Source: Bacteroidales bacterium KA00251 (GTDB taxonomy: Bacteria; Bacteroidota; Bacteroidia; Bacteroidales; Porphyromonadaceae). Taken from it: a DNA stretch of 38,412 bases. The position numbers were made by a program, and so were the translations under genes. The notes under the pieces are model-generated. The model saw nothing but the letters and a program-made list of their open reading frames with translations. It did not search any database and had not been told where the DNA came from. Location of the stretch: the NCBI GenBank assembly GCA_001552775.1, contig KQ959277.1:147476-185887 (forward strand), given 5' to 3'. Each line of letters opens with the position of its first letter. The stretch's first letter is position 1. Below, piece by piece: positions 14,908 to 23,668 of the stretch.

Positions 14908-17484
14908 ATGAACAGAGGATCGGAATGGCGTATTTGGGACTTGCATTTTCATACTCCCTCATCTTATGACTATAAAGATAATAGTGTAAAAAATCAGGAT
15001 ATTATAAATATCTTGAGTGAAAACAATGTTTCTGTTGTTGCGATAACAGACCATCACGTTATTGATATAGAGCGAATACAAGATTTACAAAGATTGGGGA
15101 AAGAAAAAAATATCGTAGTTCTTCCTGGAATTGAATTCTGTTCAGAACTTGGAGGCTCTGAAGCAATACATTTTATAGGAATTTTTCCAGAGACAGCTAA
15201 CCTGAATACAATATGGACGAAAATTCAGGGACAGTGTAATCTGACACCAGAAGAAATTGATTCAAAAGGACAAGAGCGAATTGTGTGCTCTTTTGAAAAA
15301 ACAAGTTCTCTGATAATAGAATTAGGAGGCCTTGTTACAATACACGCTGGTAAGAAATCTAACTCTATAGAGGGCATAAAAAATAATTTGCTTGTAAAAC
15401 AAGAATTTAAACAGCAATTATTATCAACCTATCATCCTCTTTTGGAGGTCGGGAAAATCGAAGATGTAGAAAGCTACAAATCTCATGTGTTTCCTAATAT
15501 ACAATTTTCTTTACCTATTATTATGTGTTCAGATAATCATAATATTCGAGAATACACCACAAAAGAAAAACTGTGGATTAAAGCTGCAACAACATTTGAA
15601 GGGCTAAAACAGATCTTATTTGAACCTGAGGATAGAGTAAGGATTCAGACGACAAAACCTGATGAGAAGAATATTTATCAAGTAATTGATAGCATAACTT
15701 TAGATGAGAATGAATTTTGGCATGGAAATATCTTTCTTAATCCTAATTTAAATACGATTGTAGGAGGACGTTCGACAGGAAAATCTTCCTTACTCAAAGC
15801 TATTGCTGCTAAGCATGGAAATAAAGAAGTTGAAGAAAATGACTTTATCAGACAACACCTTAATGGCATATCTATTCGATGGCAGGATGGAAATGATCAA
15901 CTTGGCCGTGAAATAGAATATTTTCGACAAAGTTATATGCATGATATTGCTTTTGATTCAGAAAAGACAAATAGGATAGTTGATAACATTATAAAAGACA
16001 AAGATGAAGCGGGCTTATTGAAAGCTTACAATGAGCATCTTTCTGAAATTTCTAAAAAAATATCAGAGGACGTTTTTTCTGTCTTCCAAATGCAAAATGA
16101 TATAGTTTCTGTAACAAAGTCTTTGTCTGAAAAAGGGAACAAAGATGGTGTCGTAAAACAGTTAAATCTATTAAAGTCAAAAGCAACTGATTTACAAAAG
16201 GGAAGTGAATTGTCGCCAGAAGAAAGGATGTCCTTTGATGCGTACTTACATCAAATCCAAGAAAAAAAGAAACAAATAGCTGAAGCAGACAATGATTTAG
16301 GATTACTGAATAACATGAAGAATGTCACTCCTTTTGAACCTACTTTCAAGGACAAGTGGCAATTTAATCAATTATCATTTCCATTGAATCAGTATGATAT
16401 TGATCGACTGTACGATGATTTGAAGGTACAGACTGAGACAGAATGGGGTAACATTGTTCAACAGTTCATCGAAAAGACCTCAAAAGCAAAAGAACAAATA
16501 AGTACAGATATTCAAACCATAATGGCTTATGATGTCTATAAGAAAGGGATACAATCTTTTGAAGGCAATAAGGAATTGAAGGATATTAATGGCAAAATAA
16601 TTGAAGAAGAGAAAAACCTTGAAATTATTAATGGGTTGCAAAGTAGGCTTGAGCATATAAGAAAGTTGCGTAATTCTCTTATTCAAAAAATGATTGACGC
16701 TCATTGTTCTTATAAAATGATGGCAAGAGAAATATGTAATACATTAGAGATTTCCTATGATGGACTTGATATTTCTGTCAGTCTAACATTTCACAAGAAA
16801 GAGTTACAGGAATTCTTAGAAAGTAGGCTTAACCTACGTGGGAATGAACGTCAAGAATACTTGAAAACGTTACTAAACAGATACGATGACGATAATAAAT
16901 CATGCAGCATAGATTTCCTGAAAAATCTTCTTTTAGAGAATATCTTACTAAAGAATGGATATGAAGCTTTAAATGTTGCAATTGAATTTTTCACTCGTAA
17001 TTGGTATAGTCTTGATTATAGCTTAACCTATCAGGGAGATGCGTTTGTAAACATGTCGGAAGGAAAACAGGCTTTTGTTATTCTAAAATTACTCTTAGAT
17101 TTTAGTGATAAGAAATGTCCAATACTTATAGACCAACCAGAGGACAGCCTTGATAATCGTGCAATTTATCATGAATTAGTAGCATACATCAAACGGAAAA
17201 AGAAAGAACGACAAATAATATTGGTGACGCACAATTCCAATGTTGTGGTAAGTGCAGACGCAGAAAATGTAATTGTAGCTAATCAAGAAGGTGCGGATAC
17301 ACCTAATTTAGGAGGTCTAAAATTTCAATATATCAACGGAGCTTTGGAAGACACCAAGCAAAGAGACGAAAATGCTGAGCATATATTATCTTCACAAGGT
17401 ATCCGTGAACACATATGTGATATTTTGGAAGGAGGGCGTATTGCTTTTGAGAAACGTGAACAAAAATATGGCTTTAGAAGATAG
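14908..17484 (+). CDS. PHP-domain plus SMC/AAA-like ATPase, TrlF-like, putative defence protein
   Basis: The 858-residue protein has two parts. Residues 1-240 are a PHP metallo-phosphoesterase domain with its metal ligands visible: HFH (13, 15), DHH (48-50), GIE (76), H88, TIHAG (146) and SDNH (209, 211). From about 270 it is an ATPase of the SMC/ABC type: Walker A GGRSTGKSS (286-294), a long coiled-coil-like middle, a signature-like MSEGKQAFV, Walker B CPILIDQPEDSLDN and a switch region ILVTHNSNVV. I believe this matches what databases call the TrlF family. PHP plus SMC-like ATPases are frequent in defence islands; an ATP-gated nuclease or phosphatase is the likely activity. All active-site residues look intact. 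The gene is AT-rich compared with the element backbone and stands alone. Confidence 0.85.
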   Translation: MNRGSEWRIWDLHFHTPSSYDYKDNSVKNQDIINILSENNVSVVAITDHHVIDIERIQDLQRLGKEKNIVVLPGIEFCSELGGSEAIHFIGIFPETANLNTIWTKIQGQCNLTPEEIDSKGQERIVCSFEKTSSLIIELGGLVTIHAGKKSNSIEGIKNNLLVKQEFKQQLLSTYHPLLEVGKIEDVESYKSHVFPNIQFSLPIIMCSDNHNIREYTTKEKLWIKAATTFEGLKQILFEPEDRVRIQTTKPDEKNIYQVIDSITLDENEFWHGNIFLNPNLNTIVGGRSTGKSSLLKAIAAKHGNKEVEENDFIRQHLNGISIRWQDGNDQLGREIEYFRQSYMHDIAFDSEKTNRIVDNIIKDKDEAGLLKAYNEHLSEISKKISEDVFSVFQMQNDIVSVTKSLSEKGNKDGVVKQLNLLKSKATDLQKGSELSPEERMSFDAYLHQIQEKKKQIAEADNDLGLLNNMKNVTPFEPTFKDKWQFNQLSFPLNQYDIDRLYDDLKVQTETEWGNIVQQFIEKTSKAKEQISTDIQTIMAYDVYKKGIQSFEGNKELKDINGKIIEEEKNLEIINGLQSRLEHIRKLRNSLIQKMIDAHCSYKMMAREICNTLEISYDGLDISVSLTFHKKELQEFLESRLNLRGNERQEYLKTLLNRYDDDNKSCSIDFLKNLLLENILLKNGYEALNVAIEFFTRNWYSLDYSLTYQGDAFVNMSEGKQAFVILKLLLDFSDKKCPILIDQPEDSLDNRAIYHELVAYIKRKKKERQIILVTHNSNVVVSADAENVIVANQEGADTPNLGGLKFQYINGALEDTKQRDENAEHILSSQGIREHICDILEGGRIAFEKREQKYGFRR

Positions 17485-17507
17485 AACAATATTTGGGTGG
17501 GCTTTTT

Positions 17508-17636
17508 GTTACTTTTGAGCCGTCTCAACTCACTGTCAAAAGTAACGAGGTGTTTTTCATTGGGGTTTCTTTACTCCTTTCTTTATCCGCTTAGACTCAC
17601 GAAAGAAAGGAGCGGTCGGCAAATCTGCCGACCGCT
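17508..17636. repeat. three consecutive inverted repeats downstream of the PHP-ATPase gene
   Basis: GTTACTTTTGA (17508-17518) pairs with TCAAAAGTAAC (17536-17546). CTCCTTTCTTT (17574-17584) pairs with AAAGAAAGGAG (17602-17612). AGCGGTCGGC (17611-17620) pairs with GCCGACCGCT (17627-17636). The last can serve as terminator for the minus-strand pseudogene whose stop lies beside it, and the first as a weak terminator for the PHP-ATPase gene. Confidence 0.7.
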
Positions 17637-17858
17637 TTACTCCGTCTGCTTTTCTTGAACGATTATCCGTTCCGTCCTTACTTCGGGGTGCATGGAGAAA
17701 GCCCAATTGATTTCTTCATCGGCAGGGTGCTGTGAATATTCCCACCCATTACCAATCCGCAATTCTGAATGACCTTTTGCCGTGCGTCTTCTCTGCTTTC
17801 GGCAACTACCTCAAACACTCCCTCAAAAATGTACTGCGTCCGTACTCTGTAAACTCAT
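17637..17858 (-). pseudogene. small mobile-element protein broken by two frameshifts
   Basis: On the minus strand one frame reads VYRVRTQYIFEGVFEVVAES, continues EDARQKVIQNCGLVMGGNIHSTLP and then goes out of frame. The next frame continues seamlessly with DEEINWAFSMHPEVRTERII to a TAA at 17637-17639. The ATG at 17858 is also one step out of frame with the first part. The join GGNIHSTLP|DEE...W.F.MHP is the usual ending of a short protein of unknown function common in Bacteroidetes elements. So a protein of about 75 residues has been inactivated by two small indels, unless they are sequencing errors. Confidence 0.65.
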
Positions 17859-17870
17859 GTCTGAGCGTAT

Positions 17871-18080
17871 TTAAGAAATGAGTAACCAAAGTATTGTCCC
17901 GATGATGAGGACATAAGTCAGAATGTACACTGCGATAGTCAGAGCGATGGTAGGGAGTAACCGAATGAGGAATTTTCCTGCACATATCCCTGCCAGCCAA
18001 AGCCAAACGCTTCCGCCACAAAGGAGAGAGCCTGCAAGTGCAAGTGCCACCCAAATTGATATTTTGTATCTCAGTTTCAT
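17871..18080 (-). CDS. small membrane protein of a mobile element
   Basis: The 69-residue protein is MKLRYKISIWVALALAGSLL followed by a glycine-rich turn and two more hydrophobic stretches, so two to three membrane helices. I do not recognise a named family. It reads in the same direction as, and 12 bases upstream of, the broken small gene at 17637-17858; the pair probably belongs to one backbone module of the element. Confidence 0.5.
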   Translation of the reverse strand: MKLRYKISIWVALALAGSLLCGGSVWLWLAGICAGKFLIRLLPTIALTIAVYILTYVLIIGTILWLLIS

Positions 18081-18573
18081 CTTGTCTGATTTTTTTTTGA
18101 TTTTATGCGGATTCCAGAGGTGAGGGAGTTGAGTTTCAACTTTTTCTTTTTCCCTGCTTTTCGCATATCCGACATTTTTTTATGCGTTTTTCCGTCGGGT
18201 CGGTCGTTTTCGTTTCAGGGGCGTAAAAAGGTAGGGCTTAGGACAAACAAGGTTTTACGGCGAGAATACTACCTGCAATGAAATGGAAGTGTGGAGATTG
18301 TCGTCTAAACGGCTTACCGCCCCGACCTTTTTTGTCCGTAGAAGCCCGGAACTACCTTTGCCGCTGACAACGAACAATCGATCCCGACATGATACACAGG
18401 CATAAGTGGAGGATGTGCAGGTAGAGAAGCAGAGCGAAAACAAAAAACGCAGTCTTTACAAGGACTGCATATCATCATAAGATTAGAATACACGGAAAAC
18501 AAAAAGCCATCCCAAATGGACGGCTCTACGTAAAAAATAAGCGAGAAAATTCTTTTTTCTCACGATATACCCT
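18081..18573. other. region without recognisable gene
   Basis: Short frames exist on both strands but none resembles a known protein or has a ribosome binding site. The part 18120-18500 is richer in G and C than its right-hand neighbour and looks like leftover element backbone. I see no RNA gene or repeat in it. Confidence 0.4.
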
Positions 18574-18581
18574 TATCTTTG
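18574..18581 (+). promoter_or_regulatory. candidate -7 box for the HNH gene
   Basis: TATCTTTG matches the Bacteroidetes -7 consensus. It would give a leader of about 160 nt before the HNH start codon; the leader itself shows no motif I recognise. Confidence 0.4.
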
Positions 18582-18745
18582 CAATAAGTTATTTGAGTTA
18601 TGCAAGGAGTGGTATATCACTGCTGAAGAATGGTAGCCAAATCATTTCTGCTATATTCATAACTCATAAGGCTGTTTATAGCTCATTATGCAGATTTATT
18701 ATGAGATAGATTCCCTATTTCCAATATATATTCAATTAAAGTATA

Positions 18746-19425
18746 ATGAAATCACGAATAGCTATACCACAGTTGGCAAAAGTAAGAGCCATACTTCAGA
18801 AAGAAATAGGATCAGTTTGTCCTTTTTGTCAAAATGACGATGTTGGACATTTTGAGATTCATCATATAGATGAGAATCCTACACACAACGAAATGGGGAA
18901 TTTACTTTTGCTTTGTCCTACTTGTCATTCAAAGATTACCAAAGGCGATATTACAAGTATTGATGTGTACAAAAAGAAACTTTCGCTTTTAACCGCTCCG
19001 ATATCAAACAAAAGCAATTCTGGGAAAATTGTAAACTTTAATAATAATGTGGAAAATGCCATTGTCGGAGACAATAATAATATCTCAATAAATCAGACGA
19101 AGAAAACGGTAAAACAAAAATATCCAAAAGGCTGTATAGGTTTTGATACGATAAAAGCAAACTATTTCGGACATCTAATTAAACGATATAATGAATATAA
19201 AGAGTATGAGGTGGGAAAAGAAAATATGAATTATGCAGCATTTTCCTCTCATCTAAAAAACGATACAAAATAGGTCCTACAAGGACTCTCTATAATTTAC
19301 CAATTGAGAAATTTGAGGAATTAACAGTATATATTCAAACTAGAATAGACAAAACAACACTTGCTAAAATGAAAGGGCGAGGACATAAAAACTACTCAAC
19401 ATTCTCAGAATATGCAAATGAATAG
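18746..19425 (+). pseudogene. HNH endonuclease interrupted by a frameshift in an A tract
   Basis: The first frame (18746-19273) encodes 175 residues with a zinc-finger HNH nuclease module: CPFC (25-28), IHHIDENPTHNEMGNLLLLC and CPTCHSKIT (57-65), where H39/H40, N52 and H61 would form the active site. A beta-rich stretch VNFNNNVENAIVGDNNNISINQ follows. At AFSSHLK the frame ends a few codons later, but the frame one base over continues KKRYKIGPTRTLYNLP and then TRIDKTTLAKMKGRGHKNYS to a TAG at 19423-19425. One missing A in the six-A run near 19254-19259 explains this. So it is a frameshifted gene, a sequencing error or a slippage site. The nuclease module lies before the shift. Confidence 0.75.
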
Positions 19426-19631
19426 GTTCGTAAATGAGTTGCATTTGGTGTAATTTTTGTACATGTATGGTAATGTGTAAACTTGGAACTTTGTGTTCTA
19501 TACCATATGGTAGAGAGTAAAGTTAAGCTTTAAAGCATTGTGTCCAGTCAAAGATAGGCTCTTAATTATTATCTATCGAAATTCATTACTCACATTCTTT
19601 TGTGTACTTTTAAGTCGATTATAAATACATA

Positions 19632-20612
19632 ATGAAACAACACTATATCCCAAGATGCTATCTGAAGAGATTTTCTGATAACGACAAGAGTATTTTTACT
19701 TACGATAAGATTCAATCAAAGGTATATCCAGCCAGTATGATGGCTGTCTGTTGTGAAGATGATATGTACTCTATTTCAGATTCATATGTCGAAAAGAATA
19801 ACAAGGTATCTGGGAATAATCTCAATAGATTGTCGATAGAGCATGACCATTTTGCCAATTTAATAGAGCCAAACCTCGCTCAACTTTTACAATCTATAGA
19901 TGTCATAAAGGACGAATGGATTTCGGGCAAGGAACAATACCACTTACAGTTTGAAGAGAAAAGAGAACTAGCATTGCATCTTGTTACTCAATTTTTTCGA
20001 CATCCTCTATTAAAAGATTCAACCGTTGACAACTATCTCAGGATGGAGAGAGCAAGAATAGACATGGTGAAATATTTTCTTGCCAAAGAAAAAGGAGAGG
20101 AATCCATTAATAATCTGGAAACAAACATAGAATGTGAAGCATCAGTTCTCCATGCACAGTTAACCTATTTAGATAATGAGACTATTATGGATTTTGCTAA
20201 TGCGATTGCAAATAATATATGGATGTTTCTCGTAAGTGAAAATGGTGATTTCTATACAAGTGATTTTCCAATTGTTGTTGAGCCTCATGTAAAAAATGCA
20301 CTTCCGATGTATATGGGACTTGCTCAATATGGAGGAGAGCTGACATTCCCATTGTCACCGACTCTAATGATAGTAGTTCTTGACAGAGTGTATTTTAAAG
20401 AGAAGGAGGAGTATGATTGCACATTCTCAATTGCAACTGATAAAGAAATCAGGCGCCAAAACATGTTAAGATACTTCTATGCTAAACGACATGTTTTTAG
20501 TGCTAAGAAGGACTTTAAACTTATTGATATGATATATAAATTAAAAGGTCATCATATTTTCGTCAACTCTAATTTCAATTCTAAAATTGTAAGTGGACTA
20601 GGGAAATATTGA
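19632..20612 (+). CDS. DUF4238 family protein, first gene of a two-gene nuclease operon
   Basis: The 326-residue protein starts MKQHYIPRCYLKRFSDND, the hallmark start of the DUF4238 family (HYxPxxYLxxF). Further family-like stretches are WMFLVSENGDFYTSDFPIVV and FPLSPTLMIVVLD. The family is of unknown function, widely scattered in bacteria and often in variable regions. No membrane segment or signal peptide is seen. The next gene starts 6 bases after its stop, so they are cotranscribed and probably translationally coupled. In this setting I infer a defence-related role for the pair, DUF4238 being the sensor, effector or antitoxin partner; the sequence does not say which. Confidence 0.75.
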   Translation: MKQHYIPRCYLKRFSDNDKSIFTYDKIQSKVYPASMMAVCCEDDMYSISDSYVEKNNKVSGNNLNRLSIEHDHFANLIEPNLAQLLQSIDVIKDEWISGKEQYHLQFEEKRELALHLVTQFFRHPLLKDSTVDNYLRMERARIDMVKYFLAKEKGEESINNLETNIECEASVLHAQLTYLDNETIMDFANAIANNIWMFLVSENGDFYTSDFPIVVEPHVKNALPMYMGLAQYGGELTFPLSPTLMIVVLDRVYFKEKEEYDCTFSIATDKEIRRQNMLRYFYAKRHVFSAKKDFKLIDMIYKLKGHHIFVNSNFNSKIVSGLGKY

Positions 20613-20618
20613 TACTTT

Positions 20619-22550
20619 ATGGCAAATACTCATATGGGTAGAAAAAGAAAACACACAAAGAAGAAAAGACATTCCCCTAAGGCTAAGAAGAAAAAGACAG
20701 TAGTTAGGCAATGTGCTAATACTTCAAATCCATTTGAATTGCAAATGCGTGCTATGGGCAAGTATCTGCTTAAAGTATTTAAAGATAAAGATGCTATTAA
20801 AACAGCTCTAAGGGAGCATATTGAGATAGTTGAGGGTTATTTTAGAAAATACGATTCAGTTCAGCTACTAGGAAGCATTGGATTATACCTGTTAGACAAC
20901 CTGCCGAACATTGAAAAGCACTTTATAGCTCAGATGAATGGCACAGATATGCGTCTGGATGAAAATGCAGAGGTGATAGCAGAATATGCTATGAATTTTG
21001 GACTTGCATTACCCAATGATGGGAAAGATTCTCCCTCAGATAAAGTCATAAAGGATTTGAGAGATAGACTTAAGACTTTGTTTGTAGCTTATTTGTTTCT
21101 TGATATGCCATTAGGTGATGAGTCTGCTCAATTTGTTGATTGGATGATTCATCTGGATACTATAGCTGTTCGTGGTGATGGATATCAAATTCATGTATAT
21201 GAGGTATTTAAAGAAATGTTCTGCCCACATACTCCTTTCTATCAACAGCAATTTGGCTATAGTATTGAACAGTTATTTGATTTTTTTATGGATTTGGAGA
21301 ATAGAGTTATATGCAAGATATCTAGTCAAGATAATATCTATGGTGCAACAAAAATGTATGACCGCTGGAAAAAATGGGAAGAAGATACTTTTGTCCCTAT
21401 TGGAGATGAAGCCACATTAAAGAATAAAGATTTCTCAAAAGGTATGTTGGGTGCGTTCTTTGAAGCAAACCCAGATGTACAGCATACGGAAGATGGCATG
21501 CAATTCCTTATGTATCAACCAGATGATTATAGAGGATCTGATATGATATTTTGGGTCTATCCTCAAAACGAGGTGGAGACAAGAATCCTAGATTCTCTTT
21601 CTATGAAATTTGGTGATAATTCTGCTTTTCTTGTAGAAAGCGAATTCAAAGGCAGTATTATGAATGGTCATAGTATTTTTGAGAAGCCGTTCGTTAAAGT
21701 TGGTGATAAATATTATTGCTTTACTCCTATGATTCCTCATAGAAATCTGTTCTTGATTGCAGAAAAGCTTATGATGCGCAATGAAGCCTATTACCAGAAG
21801 AAATTCCAGCAGAACACGAATCCAATTAGCCGAGACGTTTATATTGAGAGTAAAGTAAAGTCTGTCATGGAATCATTTTTGTCCAACGTCACATTCTATT
21901 CTTCCGTACACTACAATATAATAGAAGAAGATGGTCAAAAAAAGAAACCAGAACTTGATATCCTTGGTATCTCAGATAAAGCTATCTATATCATAGAAGT
22001 TAAAGCACATGAACTTTCTTATAAGGATAGAATTGGTTTAAAAGGGTCAAAAGATAAATTCAAGGCATCTGTTGCTGAGGCATGTAAACAATGCTGTAGA
22101 GCTGCGGATTTTGTTTCTAATACTACAAAACCAGAATTTGGCACACAAGAGGGAAGTGTTGTGATTGATAAGAAGAAACCAATATATAAAATAGCTGTAA
22201 CTTTTCAATATTTTTCTTCATTGTTAGGGCAGATGGATAAGCTTGTGACTGCTGGTTTAATGGAGAAGCGTTTCCGTAATACATGGGCTGTTTCATTGTT
22301 TGACTTGATGGTTATTGCTGACTTTCTTGAATCAGAAGAGGAGTTTTTATCTTATCTTGATATGCGAAAAATAATTAATACAAACCATAGTACCTTCCAT
22401 GATGAACTTGATTTGTTGGGGCAGTTCCTAAATGAAAATCTTGCTAATAAGGTAAAACCCAACAAGCCTATGACGATTATTGGTGGCTCTGATGATATTG
22501 ATGAGGAATATGCTAAAGACTTCTATCTTCCTATGAACATTCAGGGCTGA
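20619..22550 (+). CDS. large protein with C-terminal PD-(D/E)xK nuclease domain
   Basis: The 643-residue protein begins with a very basic segment (GRKRKHTKKKRHSPKAKKKK), followed by a mostly helical region of about 370 residues that I do not recognise. A nuclease core lies at residues 405-500: E410 (YIESKVKSVMESF), then PELD with D447, then IIEVKAH with E460 and K462, the canonical PD-(D/E)xK triad spacing. After it comes ACKQCCRAADFV, a typical helix of this fold. The protein is encoded directly after the DUF4238 gene. The TGA stop lies inside a 16-bp inverted repeat arm (22543-22558), so the C-terminus may have been altered by a repeat insertion. The likely activity is DNA cleavage. Confidence 0.75.
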   Translation: MANTHMGRKRKHTKKKRHSPKAKKKKTVVRQCANTSNPFELQMRAMGKYLLKVFKDKDAIKTALREHIEIVEGYFRKYDSVQLLGSIGLYLLDNLPNIEKHFIAQMNGTDMRLDENAEVIAEYAMNFGLALPNDGKDSPSDKVIKDLRDRLKTLFVAYLFLDMPLGDESAQFVDWMIHLDTIAVRGDGYQIHVYEVFKEMFCPHTPFYQQQFGYSIEQLFDFFMDLENRVICKISSQDNIYGATKMYDRWKKWEEDTFVPIGDEATLKNKDFSKGMLGAFFEANPDVQHTEDGMQFLMYQPDDYRGSDMIFWVYPQNEVETRILDSLSMKFGDNSAFLVESEFKGSIMNGHSIFEKPFVKVGDKYYCFTPMIPHRNLFLIAEKLMMRNEAYYQKKFQQNTNPISRDVYIESKVKSVMESFLSNVTFYSSVHYNIIEEDGQKKKPELDILGISDKAIYIIEVKAHELSYKDRIGLKGSKDKFKASVAEACKQCCRAADFVSNTTKPEFGTQEGSVVIDKKKPIYKIAVTFQYFSSLLGQMDKLVTAGLMEKRFRNTWAVSLFDLMVIADFLESEEEFLSYLDMRKIINTNHSTFHDELDLLGQFLNENLANKVKPNKPMTIIGGSDDIDEEYAKDFYLPMNIQG

Positions 22551-22570
22551 CGCATTATAATTGCTCTGTC

Positions 22571-22618
22571 AGGAGCTACACATAGCGACCAGCGAGGAGT
22601 AGATGAACTCATTATATA
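22571..22618 (+). repeat. dispersed motif copy 1
   Basis: Begins AGGAGCTACACATAGCGACC and continues with AGCGAGGAGTAGATGAACTC. It is nearly the same as the copy at 25011-25053. Confidence 0.6.
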
Positions 22619-22831
22619 ATAATATAGTGTATCAGCTCTGCCCTCTAACTTCTGCCCTCTAACTTCTAATTAACGGGGGATTAATCCGATTCCCTCTTTT
22701 CTCGAATATCCACGTGGAAATCCTTTTTCCCCGACACGGCGTCGTTTTGATATATAGTCAGTTCTAAATTATTGTAGCGAATCGGCGTCGATTTTTCCCA
22801 GCCAAGGATGTTGCTTCATAATCTCTCAGTC

Positions 22832-22888
22832 AGGAGCTACACACTGGCTACAAGCAAGGGGTAGAGAGGTCAATGAGCTCATTATAAC
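22832..22888 (+). repeat. dispersed motif copy 2
   Basis: Begins AGGAGCTACACACTGGCTAC and continues AAGCAAGGGGTAGAGAG, then AATGAGCTCATTATAAC. It is more diverged than copies 1 and 3 and lies against the right arm of the 16-bp inverted repeat. Confidence 0.55.
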
Positions 22889-22904
22889 ATAATGCGTCAG
22901 CCCT

Positions 22905-23242
22905 ATATAAAAAGAAGAGCCAACACCTCAGGTTCTTACTGCAAACACAGTATATAGCCTATAATTAAAGGCAGGCTGAGTGAATTAGCTCTTTCTTGTC
23001 GCAAAGGTAGAAACAATATCTGAGATGAGCTGATAGCCATGAGAAAGAAATCTAAAGAGTGCACATTCCAGTGTCAAGTGCAACACAGTTACAAACTGTA
23101 GGGAAAAACTTCATAGGGAGTCTTATAGCCTAGTTTTTTTGCGTGGTCGTCTTCTCTTCCTCCGAGATGAAATAGTTGAAATGCTTCGCAGAAAATAAGA
23201 TGAGTAATCATCTACTGTCAAAAAACTGTTCATCCTTCACCT
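22905..23242. other. intergenic region without recognisable gene
   Basis: No open frame of note. A minus-strand -7-like box (TACCTTTG, 23002-23009) has no gene behind it, which suggests that the gene it served was lost. Confidence 0.4.
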
Positions 23243-23274
23243 TTTGTCGCAAAAAATACTATATTTGCGACAAA
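23243..23274 (+). promoter_or_regulatory. palindromic operator overlapping a -7 box
   Basis: TTTGTCGCAAA (23243-23253) and TTTGCGACAAA (23264-23274) are perfect reverse complements. The -7 element TATATTTG (23260-23267) overlaps the right arm, so a repressor bound here would block transcription. This is the arrangement of an autoregulated toxin-antitoxin or phage-type promoter. Confidence 0.65.
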
Positions 23275-23291
23275 TAAATGTGCGAAATAGA

Positions 23292-23597
23292 ATGGATAGT
23301 ATTATCTCGGAAGAGCTTCGAATAGGTGTTGAGAAATGCGGATTGAACAATCTATGTCAAGTTATCCCTGAACCAGATGGTGAAGGAGACGAGACTTATC
23401 CAGAACCAAGGAAAATACATATTGTCTATGACTCACTCTTTCAAAAAATCCCCTATCTGGAAGGTGTGGTACTCTTAGAGATTGGTGCACGCTCACTATT
23501 TGAGCCAACCCAACCAGCCGAAGTCAAAAGTTTAGTCTCAAGTCAGTTTGAGCAAATAAATACAAGCGTTGTATCACCAATCATCACTACCATTTGA
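23292..23597 (+). pseudogene. fragment of an AbiEii-type nucleotidyltransferase toxin
   Basis: About 101 residues remain. The segment VLLEIGARSLFEPTQPAEVKSLVSSQF with the preceding RKIHIVYDSLFQKI matches the middle of AbiEii/AbiGii nucleotidyltransferase toxins, which modify tRNA and act with an AbiEi antitoxin in abortive infection. The N-terminal catalytic GS...D motif and the C-terminal helical domain are missing, and no AbiEi gene is adjacent. The ATG at 23292 is the best start; the frame also opens upstream inside the operator. I read it as an inactive stub. Confidence 0.65.
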
Positions 23598-23668
23598 AAT
23601 TCTATTGGAACGACTAAAGGAATTAGAAGATAGATTTCATGTATAAATGGATACTCTAAAGAAGCGTT

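Larger units (their letters stand above)
22543..22904. repeat. segment bounded by a 16-bp perfect inverted repeat
   Basis: AGGGCTGACGCATTAT (22543-22558) is the exact reverse complement of ATAATGCGTCAGCCCT (22889-22904). The about 330 bases between contain no gene, two copies of a dispersed motif (near 22570-22620 and 22830-22890) and a tandem 14-bp repeat TCTGCCCTCTAACT (22637-22664). The layout resembles a miniature inverted-repeat element. Confidence 0.6.

Noticed and set aside
18081-18573. Short frames at 18255-18502 on the minus strand
   Set aside because: Two overlapping frames of about 60 codons have no family features, no ribosome site and cysteine- and serine-rich composition typical of chance frames.
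20833-20845. A further GGGTTATTTTA match inside the nuclease gene
   Set aside because: It lies in coding sequence, has no -7 box 18 nt downstream and no gene start nearby, so it is taken as chance.
23244-23291. Upstream TTG start for the AbiEii fragment
   Set aside because: It would lie inside the operator and before the -7 box, so it could not be translated from that promoter.
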